The notes under the pieces: generated by a model
What the model was told of the DNA's origin: nothing
Databases searched by the model: none
What the model saw: the letters and a program-made list of their open reading frames with translations, nothing else
Part shown: piece by piece, positions 30,059 to 39,734 of the stretch
Layout: each line of letters starts with the position of its first letter
How positions within the stretch are numbered: the stretch's first letter is position 1
Source: Gracilariopsis chorda
Taxonomy: Eukaryota; Rhodophyta; Florideophyceae; Gracilariales; Gracilariaceae
Reading direction: 5' to 3'
NCBI GenBank assembly: GCA_003194525.1
Contig: NBIV01000003.1
Coordinates: 124,001 to 188,000, forward strand
DNA length: 64,000 bases
Program-made: the position numbers and the translations under genes

Positions 30059-30826
30059 TCATGGCCTTGTATCGAGTATGCTCCTGTTGACGTCTTCTCT
30101 CAGCGCTGTTACTTCCTTCTTTACAGCGTTTGAAATCAAGTGTTCATGATCCATCGTGGCTCTTTCGCCGTCCTGAGTAGTAGACACCGATTTTGCAATC
30201 ACTCCCATAAACTCCGTCATAGACTCCATAATGCAAACCAAAGTGTCTTCCACTTTTTGTTTCTTTCCATGTACACCAGGCATACCAATGGGACGCTTTC
30301 TTTCCCACGCACCAATTTCTGCCACTCCAACATCTTCGTCCTTCCCACTAGGGTGCTCCGCATCGTCGTCATTGTCCTTGTCGTCGTCAACGAGCTTCGC
30401 GACAATTGTGCCTTGTATACTTTTTGCGATATGTTTTGCCCTACGTACATCTGGGGTGCACGTTGGGTCTCCAGTAGGCTTCTTTGCGTTGCAAATTTTA
30501 TCGAATTTGTTTTTCAGTGAGTCCTGATCACGCAGAGGACGACAATTCCGAGTGCACCATTTCTTAAATTCATCAGCTACCATCGCTAACATGTTCGCAC
30601 CGATAGGTTCGATACGTTCTATAATATCCAGCATGGTGGAGACATCGTCTTTGCTATAGTTTGGAGCACCACTGCGACCTTTTGCTTTGAACTGTCTTCC
30701 TTTTGTGGGCGACGGTATGGATTTTGGTGAAGAGGCAGTGTACTTTGCGGCCTCCTTGTAGCTCTTAATCACTGGGGAGGACACAGCTGTTGCAGTAATG
30801 TCACTGGCCGCTGCTTCCTTGGGCAT
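30059..30826 (-). CDS. Myb/SANT-like Harbinger partner protein
   Basis: 255 residues from ATG 30826 (MPKEAAAS); the open frame extends 64 codons upstream but without a better start. Residues about 45-130 form a Myb/SANT-like domain of the type seen in protist Harbinger elements: SGAPNYSKDDVSTMLDIIERIEPIG, MVADEFKKWC, RDQDSLKNKFDKICNAKKPTGDP and VRRAKHIAKSIQ. An acidic stretch (DDDKDNDDDAEHP) follows, and the C-terminus is helical. It is inferred to bind the element ends and bring in the transposase to the nucleus, as the Myb-like proteins of other Harbinger elements do. Its 3' end faces the transposase 3' end. Confidence 0.85.
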   Translation of the reverse strand: MPKEAAASDITATAVSSPVIKSYKEAAKYTASSPKSIPSPTKGRQFKAKGRSGAPNYSKDDVSTMLDIIERIEPIGANMLAMVADEFKKWCTRNCRPLRDQDSLKNKFDKICNAKKPTGDPTCTPDVRRAKHIAKSIQGTIVAKLVDDDKDNDDDAEHPSGKDEDVGVAEIGAWERKRPIGMPGVHGKKQKVEDTLVCIMESMTEFMGVIAKSVSTTQDGERATMDHEHLISNAVKKEVTALREDVNRSILDTRP

Positions 30827-31034
30827 TTTGGTGAAGCGAATTCGGTGGTAAAGGGAGATGAGACAAAACGATACCGTGCTTGCCGTTTGCAAGGATGCGA
30901 AGGAAGCAAAGAACTCTTGATGGTTTATTGTATCAGGTGTTGCGGTTGTCTGTTTGGCGCCAATATTTTGCGCATCAAATGGCGTATGTATTTTCGAATC
31001 GGAGAACGACCGCGCCAAACCTTTGTTCAGTTGG

Positions 31035-31060
31035 CTATCTGTTTATTTCCGAATGCACTC
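31035..31060 (-). repeat. Harbinger right terminal inverted repeat
   Basis: Complement reads GAGTGCATTCGGAAATAAACAGATAG. The ACT target duplication follows at 31061-31063. Confidence 0.85.
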
Positions 31061-31063
31061 ACT

Positions 31064-31890
31064 ATACGGGAAAAACTCGAAATCAAATATTCTTTCTCTT
31101 CTATCCTACATCAAACTTTACAAACAAAACCATACTGGGACGTTGATTGCTACAACAAAGAATATGTTATGCTGCTGACGTGGTTGGAAAAGTAGCAAAA
31201 TGCTATTCGATATGTAATACCTTATTAATAGGTGTAGCTTCCGCTGTGAAAGACGCAACAAAACCACTAATTGCATAAACGTTCGGTGTTAGCAAGTGCT
31301 CGAGAACGATAAACGGACAGCCACGACCAAAAACCACCTTAAACCCCCGTCATGTTGCTCTTCAGAGAGATCAATGCTGACGGTCGAAGCACAAAGGTGT
31401 TACGATTCACGGATACTAGTGACAGGATGCTAGGTTTGCGAAAGTTGCTTTGAAAGGATAAAAAACGCCGAAGATGCTCCTGAGCTGTGTATTATCTGGA
31501 TGATGATTCAAGTTTACGTGAGATCTACGCCCAGAATGTGTTGCATTCTGAGGCTACATAATACCACACAGATCTTGCAAATATATTTCAGAAGTTTGAG
31601 AAGACCGCGAAACCGCAAGATTTTATCACAAGTGCGATCAGCAGCTGCCTTCAGCCGACACATACGTTAGAGTTGTTGTAGCACAAAGAGAAGTGCTTTC
31701 ACAAAGCATACGTCATCAAGGAGTGCAAGTGTGGAGTACCCCGTAACGCTGTTTTTGAGCATACGGAAATAGCTCGGCTTGTTCTTTTTCGGGGTACATA
31801 TAGTGCGCTGTAGCGAGCGATTAGGGGCTTTGTGGATGCTTGCAGAGCTTTGCTTCCACTACAGTCTTCGCAAGGCTCTGCCACTTCCGC
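31064..31890. other. No gene recognised
   Basis: Short open stretches only. The second half has coding-like composition on the plus strand that may be the 5' part of the gag remnant that follows. Confidence 0.35.
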
Positions 31891-32210
31891 CTTTGCTTAT
31901 AGATCATTCTACAGACTTGAACAGGACGTCAGAAATCCACAGGCAATTGCGGATGATCTAACGAATCTGTCGACTCAACAGACTTCGTTCATGAAAAATG
32001 TCTGTTAAGCACAGTGCTAATGAAGGAAAGGAATGGGTTTGCTCTCATTGCCCCAAATCTGCACATGTTGGCAACCATTGCGAGGATAACCGCATTGAAA
32101 CACTCTTTGTGCCCAAGGTGGGACGTTCGGCTATACAAAACCAAAAACAGTCTAGACTCATTTCCATGTAGGAACGGAAGGTTGCCTTTCAGAATGTGAA
32201 TAATTATTCC
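31890..32210 (+). pseudogene. Retrotransposon Gag remnant with zinc knuckle
   Basis: The plus-strand translation shows a helical segment (FYRLEQDVRNPQAIADDLTN) near 31905-31965 and, in another frame, a zinc knuckle at 32040-32081: C-S-H-C-P-K-S-A-H-V-G-N-H-C, exact C-x2-C-x4-H-x4-C. The downstream region to about 32750 has protease-like spacing but no recognisable active site. Family (gypsy or copia) cannot be settled. Confidence 0.55.
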
Positions 32211-33159
32211 CCTGTATAGATGAAGGTGAAGAAGTATGACGATACGAATAGTTTTGAGACAGAAACTGTTGTCACAGAACTTGTTGATAGCTACACGGGC
32301 TGAGTCCTGAAGAAGCATAGTTTTTGTCAGCACCCTCGCGAAAAGTATTACAAACATTTTACTGATTGCACGGGGACATGTCTACTGTTACCGATTTTGT
32401 ACCAGCATCTGCTGACTATGAAACTTCTCGGACCTCATTTGTTCTGCAATCTATTTCTATGCGTTCGGCTTGTACGGAGTCAGGTCGCTTCTGCCTGAAC
32501 CCCTTTGAGTCTGTGATCGTCATAGTGCTAGACTACCAAGGGGGACGACGGACGATGAAAGTCTTTACTCTACCTTTCTCTGCTTGAGATCGTGTAGAAA
32601 CGGGTTCGTGGCTCAAGAGTATCAACACAGAGGTGCAAACCCAATTGGTGATAGACCAGAAAAGATCGACAGTGGAAAAAAACCTGCAATGCTAGAAGCA
32701 AAAGAAGCACGGTCCCACCTATCTTTTCAGCACGTCCGTTTGAAATAAGACAATAGCCCGTAAAAGCTCTCGAAGCGACCGCTTTTTGTTGTATAAATCT
32801 CTAGAATGAGTAAGCCATGGACGTCATGGCGTTGTCTTACAAGGTCCAGATGGCGTAACCGATAGGCTGTATGACTTCTTTTCTTACGAACCTGAGCACA
32901 ACAGTCGCCGTCAATATGTCATTAGATATTTAAAATGGCCATCCGGTGAGATGGTTTACTCCGATTAGCCGAAACGTTTTACTGAGCTCTTTACGCTTAC
33001 GTCGGCAAGCGACGTTTACGGAAAAAGTGTGAAATAGTTTGATTATAAGCAGCTTTTACATAGCCTTATATTTCACAAGTGGTGCCAAAGTTTTATATCT
33101 TTTGCAACTGTACACGTATCTCTGATAGCATTGTGAGTTACCAGAAGCTATATTTAATA

Positions 33160-34475
33160 AACTTCTTTGTCGGTGCTACATCCCAATGCCTTACGTCATT
33201 ATGAAATGTTCGAATACGTTCTGGTCGATCCGTAAGTACAGAAATTATTAAATGTCTGTCTTTTTGCGTCGGTATAGTTTCGTGTCCTAAGCCATAAACT
33301 TCTTCGAATTACTTCTGATTGCCGCACAGATCCTTCAATCGGGTTCCTCCATTGAAATATTTCTCATGAATCAACCAATGGTGACAGACTATGGTTGAAA
33401 TCCGGAAAACAGATTGTTCCCGGGATGAGTGATAGGTAACGCGGGGTCGTCTTCATTGGAACTACTATCGCACATTTTGGTGAGCCGGTCGTGAGAGAAA
33501 CTCAGCAATTATGTTCTTGAAAGGAGAAAGATAGGAAACTCGACATTCATAGTTGGCGAGATGATCTAAGCATCTGGCGAGTTGCCAATGTATTTCCCGC
33601 TTTTTAAACGCATGCAAAAGAGCCTTGTGTTCCGTAACCAATTTAAAAGGCTTGGAATTTGTAGGGCCCCGCCCTCAATGGGGATCTCTGGGTACTTAGT
33701 TACTTTCCCGAGTGATCGGTGGGTTACTATATTAATAGTAGTAATGCCACTAGGCTGAAACCGGCGCATGGAACATGGGTTTGCGCAGTGCGATTGACAA
33801 CAGTAGTGAACGTGACCCACACAATGTGGGATATGTCTAGCTATTAGTTTTAGACTCATATTTGTGATTGGTAGTACTTAGTGCAACGACACACCTACCG
33901 CTGCATGATTAACTCTTCCCTAATCAAGTTGTTTTTGGCTCTAGACATTGTCGCCCTTGCGAATTCTCCACTTCTTCAGGGAGAAGTATTCTATTGCTCA
34001 TGTTTGAGTAACCCGCCTTGCATAATTAAAAGAACCTATCATCAGGAGCGTTTTACCACCTATTGTGGTTTCAACCCTGTACAGAGGTTGACCCTAGCCT
34101 TGTCGTTTAAACTACTCACTCTGGTGACTCCTCGATCTAACGTCTTCTCCTTTTCTCTCTTTAGGCTAGCCTACCGCTATCTGCCAATCTTTGCCCGCGC
34201 TTGCACGTCCCAAACTCCTAGAATCCGTACGTCTAAGACATTATCACACAGCGCTCCCACAGAGCAGTAGTTTCTAACTCCTTGCCTTTTTGCGCTAGTG
34301 GAGAAGGGCTGGCCTTGTTCTTACACCGATTCAATTGTTTTATCGTCCGAAAGGCTCTTTCGCTTGTTTTTTCTAAACAAAGGAAGATTCTGAACGTCTT
34401 CGTGGTGTTTACGGCTTTCAGGCATTGCCTTATAGAACCCAGGAGGTAAATAAACAACTTAGTCGATGCAAACAC
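33160..34475 (-). pseudogene. Minus-strand Ty3/gypsy RNase H and integrase-start remnant
   Basis: Around 33660-33470 the minus strand reads PFKLVTEHKALLHAFKKREI, LARCLDHLANYE and FKNIIAEFLSRPAH, the RNase H tail of gypsy elements (T-D-H-x-A-L ... N-x-x-A-D-x-L-S-R). Downstream near 33370-33300, IHEKYFNGGTRLKDL resembles the integrase zinc domain. Upstream at 34475-34233, EKTSERAFRTIKQL resembles the RT-RNase H connection. Many stops and frame changes are present. Confidence 0.6.
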
Positions 34476-34820
34476 GAAAGGCAGCGCTTCTTTTTGGATA
34501 ACTGAGTATCGCCATTCAGCATCGTTCGTGGTAGGGGAGGAAAACTGAATCAGATGAAACGTGCCATCCTCCTTATTCTGGGCAGGAATCGTGATGGTAG
34601 CAAGGGATAAAGCGTTCTCTTTTACGCGTAACAGTAAGTCAAAGTTGGGAAATGCCAGTACGAGTTGAGATACAGTGAGATCTAACCACGTGGGGGGGCG
34701 CTACATGTTCTGTGCCGATTGGTTAGTGTGCCACGTATAACGCAGTGGCTAACTACTGGGAACAATAATTTATTTACTTATTTTTGGTTGGTAGTGACAC
34801 AGTGACACACCGCTAGCTAC

Positions 34821-35192
34821 TAGTGTCTATCGGACCGCTGACCTCATACGAGGTCAAAACAATCAACTTTACATTTAATTTTAGTTATTTTGATCGGATT
34901 TTTTGCCTTTTGTAGTCTGTATAAGATATACAACATGTTTTTGTATAGCAAAAATTCTAAGCTTCTGTTGTTTATGCTAGGTGAGAAGCGAAAACATAAG
35001 ACAACCAGATGGTTTGATAGAGATTTGCTTGTAAAATATGACTAATTTACTATAGACGTTTAGAAAACCGGCTTTTTTGATATCAAAAAACGTACTTTTG
35101 ATTCAAAAACACCGTTCCTGACGCGTGTATGAAAGGTTCAAAACCTTCAAAAAATAATCATTTGGCTACATTACATCCGGGCAGATAGACAA
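34821..35192. repeat. 372-bp tandem duplication, unit 1
   Basis: Starts TAGTGTCTATCGGACCGC and is AT-rich, with a GACCTCATACGAGGTC palindrome near its start and TTTTTTGATATCAAAAAA later. Repeated directly in the following unit with about 85 to 90 per cent identity by eye. Confidence 0.9.
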
Positions 35193-35561
35193 TAGTGTCT
35201 ATCGGACCGCTGACCTCATATGAGGTCAAAATAATCAACTTAACCTTTATTTTTAGTTATTTTGATCGCATTTTTCGCCTTTTGTAATCCGTAGAGGTTA
35301 TGCACCTGTTTTTGTATAGCAAAAATTCTAAGCCTCTGTTGTCTATGCTCGGTAATAAGCAGAAACATATGGCAACCAGATGGCTTAATAGAGATCTGCT
35401 TGAACAATATGTCGAATTTACTACAGAGCTTCAAAAAACACCTTTTTTGATATCAAAAACGTACTATTGATTCAAGAACGTTGTTAACGCGTGTATGAAA
35501 CGTTCAAACTCTTCAACAACTAATCATTTGGCAACATTACATTCAAGTGAATAGAAACAAT
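35193..35561. repeat. 372-bp tandem duplication, unit 2
   Basis: Second copy, with the palindrome changed to GACCTCATATGAGGTC, still symmetric. The pair may be tandem LTRs or a satellite unit; no coding sequence lies inside. Confidence 0.9.
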
Positions 35562-36640
35562 TATAGCCTGAATTCAGGCTCTTAGAGCCCACCTCAACCT
35601 ATGCTGCATGCCAAAAAGCACCATTTTTTGAGTCTCATTCCCTCCTTTGGTGAGTGAAGCGCTCTACTAGTACGCATGGAGAAAGCCAACACCTCTTGGC
35701 TCAGCGTGATACGACTTGGATTCCACAGTGAAATTTATGGTTTAGTTATTATTATTATTATTATTTTTACTATTATTGTAGCGCGATGCGATACTTGGTA
35801 GACATGCCGCTATTAGCGAAGCTGAGAGCAAGCAAAACCTTAAAATGGGAGTTCAGCAAGCCCAAAATAATTTTTGGTACAAATACTGTTCAATGAATCC
35901 AATTTAATTACAAAACATGGACGATTTTTACATCTTCCAAGAATAAAAGCGTGTAATAGGGATACATATAACTTTTTGGGTTCGACAACAGACCTTCGGT
36001 TGACGACGAATGCCAGGTGGCAGCATTAACATTCGCACAGTCTCAAGATTAAACAAAAACCCAAAATAGGATTTATTCTTGCGTTTTGTACGACTTTCCG
36101 ACCGAACGCTTAACAGGTGGCAACATAAAAGAATTAAATCCTTGAAACTGCGCGAGAACCCAGATTTGTACCTTCTACAATGGTTTCGCCTTATAGTACT
36201 TGAAATTAGCGATACTAACTGACCGGATTTCCCGTTTGCTCCCAATATTGGGATCAATACAATAAATTGGCCGTCTAGTCGAACTGCGGGGTTGCCAACC
36301 AGTACCTTAAAGATCTCAGTGAGATAAAAACGAGCACTACAGGCGGCCAAGCCCGAAAGTGACGAAGACTGGACGTGTATTAACAAGCGAGTGTATGCCA
36401 TGAGTTTGGCTTCAACTACAGTTGTCCAGACTATAGCCAGTATTGTTGGCGTACACACGGAAGTAAGTCCAGGATGACTTGTTTTGCAGTATCAGAACTG
36501 GAGTTTTGAAGCCACAGAGACTCCCGCAGACTTTAATTAGATGCTAGAGCGTGAGCTGGGCACACTAATATGGCCGGGCACTACGACGGCTGTCCTAAAG
36601 TTCGTCTACTCTAATAAGTAAAATACATAATTGTACAAGT
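35562..36640. other. Unassigned; one unrecognised minus-strand ORF
   Basis: Holds an ATT-type microsatellite at about 35746-35778 and an open minus-strand frame at 35928-36458 (176 codons, first codon GTG) with hydrophobic and basic residues but no motif I recognise. It may be part of a decayed element. Confidence 0.4.
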
Positions 36641-36818
36641 GTACACGTGTTTTTGTGCTGCATTCGGCCATTGGCTAGTGCCACGTGCCACACGTGGACA
36701 CGCAACGCCCGATGGGCACCAAGTGCACGACTGCAGTGTTGCCAAGGACTAAAGCATTCAGGGCATTGCCGTAAAAATAACAGTGCGGCTGCACCGGAAC
36801 GGCCAGGCCTCTTGCGTC

Positions 36819-36826
36819 TATATAAG
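36819..36826 (+). promoter_or_regulatory. Putative TATA box before structured repeat copy 2
   Basis: TATATAAG lies about 108 bases before the start of the structured repeat at 36927, in a GC-rich setting (GCCAGGCCTCTTGCGTC upstream). It could drive a transcript that begins near 36850 and runs into the hairpin region. Confidence 0.5.
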
Positions 36827-36926
36827 GGCAAGGCCCAGTGCGCTACATCTTCCCCCTCTCAGATTGCAGCAAGGTCGCGCGCCCTCTGAAGTGATCACCC
36901 GATCACAATCTTACGCAAACACTCCC

Positions 36927-37622
36927 GTGTGGTGCAATACCACACGCGGAAAGGATCCCGCGACAGCGGCAAAGTCACCCAAGGTGTCCGAGCCTTGCTC
37001 CCTTGGTGAGGGCGGCTCAGAGGTAGAGCCCTCCGAACGTGACCGACACGAGTCGGATGTAGGGCCGAACGGTCACTTCTCGCACAGCGCACGGAGGTGT
37101 GGGGAGAATCGGATCTAGCGCTCGACGGACAGTCGATCAGTGTGCAACTCGGTGTTGCCGGTGGTCTGGTGGAGTCCGCTGTATGCTGCGGCGCGGCGAG
37201 TGGAACACCCACGAATGAGGGAACGATCCGTACAACGGTATCCTCTAGGACAAAGAAATGAGGGGTGGGGAACGAGCCGCACGGCCGGCGCAGACTCGTG
37301 ACGAGCAATAAATATCCCGAGACGTCGGGGCCAAACCTGATACAGGGCGGAGTAGAAACAGTCCGTATGACGGTAAACAGAAGAAGAAACAACAAAAGAA
37401 AACAGAAAGTAGTCCGTAAGTAACGGTGGTATCACTCCTTGATGTGCAAGGGGGGTGACGGAGCCGGATCGGTAGCAGCACTCCCCTAGGTTGGGGTCGT
37501 AGCCGTATACCAACGGTCAAAGTCAGAGCCAAAACCCTTGTTGAGGTTTTCTTCCGTAGGGTCGGCGGCGAGTGCCGCCACCTAAGTACGGCCACTGTAG
37601 TGTGGATTACTAACTAAAAATA
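36927..37622 (+). repeat. Structured repeat family, copy 2
   Basis: Second copy of the 20613-21255 family. It starts GTGTGGTGCAATACCACAC (a hairpin), then GCGG/CCGC, GAGCC/GGCTC, the three-tier stem CCTCC/GGAGG (37030/37093) enclosing GTGACC/GGTCAC (37039/37071) and CCGAC/GTCGG (37043/37052), then CCCC/GGGG (37483/37493) and GGCGGC/GCCGCC (37564/37574) before TAAGTAC. The three-tier middle and inner stems and the final stem have different bases from copy 1 but pair as well, so the structure is conserved by compensatory change. Confidence 0.75.
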
Positions 37623-37624
37623 AC

Positions 37625-37810
37625 TAATTACCCCGGGTGCACCGGGCCTGACATCCACGTGTGCGTGGTGGCTCACTTGGCATGAGCCGTCCACTCAGGC
37701 GGTGTGCACTACACGTGTTACCCACAAGTACCCCCTTCATAGGGGCATCTCCCATATAATGGGTTAGCCCAATACACCTCATGTATTCCGTATCCCAACG
37801 GCTAACCACG
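37625..37810 (+). other. Hairpin chain, second example
   Basis: Short stem-loops follow each other: CCCGGGTGCACCGGG, CCACGTGTGCGTGG, GGCTCACTTGGCATGAGCC and others. It lies between structured repeat copy 2 and the decayed ORF at 37819. Confidence 0.55.
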
Positions 37811-37818
37811 CATCTTAT

Positions 37819-39230
37819 ATGAAGAGCGATTTGATTCCCTCTACCTCCGGAGGCTATTGCACCACATCCCGCTTTCTCCACATATGCGATCGTCGTGCAA
37901 CACTTGAGGCAACGCCTTCGCAACTCCGGGAACCGGAATGTGTTTTGCATCGCACAGTCATGGCAAATCTCCGCAACCGTAAATGCAATCGGGAATCCAG
38001 CGAGACGCTCTGCGACAGATCGTTACAGCGTTTGCGATGGGCGTCTGATACGACATTGTTGTTCCCCGCAGTCCGTAATGGGCTGAACGAGACAGCCACC
38101 TAGCTGAAGGAATTCATCGGACCACTAGAGATTCTTGGCTTCTACGGCATGAAAAAGGTCATGAAACACCCTTCGGCATGGTTAATGATCTACAGTCGCC
38201 ACCATGTGGCGCGTCGTCTCATCGAGTGGTGTGAACGCCTCGCATACTTCAATCTGTGAGTATCGGACGAACTCGCCCACAAAGTTGACATCGACTTCTT
38301 TTATACCTCCGCGGACAAGACCTATCTAGCTTACAAGCTAGGTGAAACCTTCATGTCATTGTTGTCATCTTGAGGTGAAGCACCCACCAGGGTAGAGAGG
38401 AGATGAGTCTCCGTCACGTACTTGTGCGACCTAGTACAGGGAATTCCGTAGACGGCGGCCCTCAAAGAGGTTCATTCTGGCGTGAATGCCAAGCACATTC
38501 CGCCCGTACTACGCACTCCCCGCACGTTGCGCGTGATTCTACCGACTGTAAATCTCGACTGGAACATGCTTTGGGCCCTTGACCCATGCGGGTGAAATGC
38601 GCAAGGAGAGTTCGTCGCAAGGGAACTCCCTCCTCAGCATGCATGGCGTGAGCATATCACGGTGTACACAAGGCTCTCTTGGCGCACGTTCGAGCGCATG
38701 CGCCGACAAAAATACCTGCTTGTTTTATGCTACCACCAAGTCCATATCGATTGCTTCTTCCGCGATGTCATATACCCAAGCCCCCCATCATGGTGGCACG
38801 AAGTAGAGGTACCCTATGGGCTTCTCACCAAAATGCTACCAGTGGTGGCTTATCGGGGGTCTTCCTTCCGCAAGTACCTGGGGTGCGACAACCGTGCTCT
38901 GATGGGAGTGTGCCTACTCGGTAGCTCGCCACCTCACATACGAAGCCCGACCGCGCCGTCTATGATGGATTCCACCAGTTTTCCGCGAGAACATCAGAGC
39001 GATTGGGCTCACCATGACTCATTCCGAAGCTGATTCAATATAGGACACCAACGCTGAGAGGCTGACAACTCTGTTGGACGCCATTGAAAAGACTTGGTGG
39101 TCTTCTCTTCGTCGAGACAAGGTGTTCCCGAGAGTCCAGAGACTCCTGGAGTCAGGATGTGTGGCACTACGTGCCTTGCGCACAACTAGGGATGCAGCCC
39201 TGTGCATCTAGGTTACGACTGGGTAGTCTC
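37819..39230 (+). pseudogene. Unrecognised decayed ORF downstream of structured repeat
   Basis: ATG 37819 opens a frame of 94 codons ending in TAG at 38101-38103; the same frame continues past the stop for about 48 further codons (LKEFIGPLEILGFYG, then RRLIEWCERLAYF), and other frames stay open at 38662-39033 and near 39050-39210 (ERLTTLLDAIEKTWW). The composition is coding-like over 1.4 kb, so a gene of unknown family has decayed here. It follows a hairpin-rich leader, suggesting one element. I could not match any domain. Confidence 0.4.
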
Positions 39231-39239
39231 TAATGCTCT

Positions 39240-39720
39240 CTCAGCCTTCAGCCGCGGGCAGCACTGCGCATTGTTGAATGAGGGTGATTTTAAGGGTATA
39301 TGCAGGCCCTCTCGGCTTGTTATTGCTCGCCAACAGCCTGAACACCAACAAAGGCTGCGGTGCCAAAAGTGCCTTTAAAATAGAGTCGTAATTTTCTGCA
39401 AGTGCGTTGGTGAGAGGATGGAACTGCAGCTGTCTGTGTACTGTAGAGTGGATTCTAATGGATCTGCATCGGAAAACTGACTGCAGTCCCAGCCAATTTG
39501 CTACTGCCTGGCTAAGGGTTCTATAATTCCAGCCAGTCAGCAGCAACGGTAGTCAACATACAGCAGCAGCCAATGAGCTTTGAGCTTTGCTGCTGCGGGT
39601 GATTGTTTTCAAGTTTTTGAATGGAAGGGAGGCGTTGCGCTAAGATAAGGTTTTGCACGAGCTGAAGGGGGGTTGTGAGCGCGTTTATTCGTACAGTGCC
39701 TCCTCTCAATCAACAAGTAC
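39240..39720 (-). repeat. Helitron-flanking module, inverted copy
   Basis: Reverse-orientation module: GGGAGGCGTTGCGCTA near 39625 and GTGCCTCCTCTCAATCAAC near 39700 are the two inverted arms, with the CAG-rich and GGCTGG elements between 39530 and 39600 and the GCTTGTTATTGCTCGCC segment near 39320. It lies 3' of the inverted Helitron relative, as the module at 20075-20510 lies 3' of the main Helitron. Confidence 0.75.
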
Positions 39721-39734
39721 CCCCTAATACCTCA

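Larger units (their letters stand above)
28468..31060 (+). mobile_element. Apparently intact PIF/Harbinger DNA transposon
   Basis: 2593-bp element. Its ends are inverted repeats that begin GAGTGCATTCGGAAAT (28468-28483 and the complement of 31045-31060, 16 of 16), with further matches AGAT inside. ACT flanks both sides. It encodes a DDE transposase on the plus strand (28649-29848) and a Myb/SANT-like protein on the minus strand (30059-30826), converging on a long hairpin. Both frames are open and all catalytic residues are present, so it could be active or recently active. Confidence 0.9.

Noticed and set aside
35928-36458. Minus-strand 176-codon ORF as a gene
   Set aside because: First codon GTG, no domain recognised, lies in decayed repeat sequence; kept only as an unassigned region.
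38940-39220. Possible RNA-virus polymerase-like wording in the decayed ORF
   Set aside because: No SG-T-N or GDD-type motif was found in any frame; similarity was limited to a few residues.
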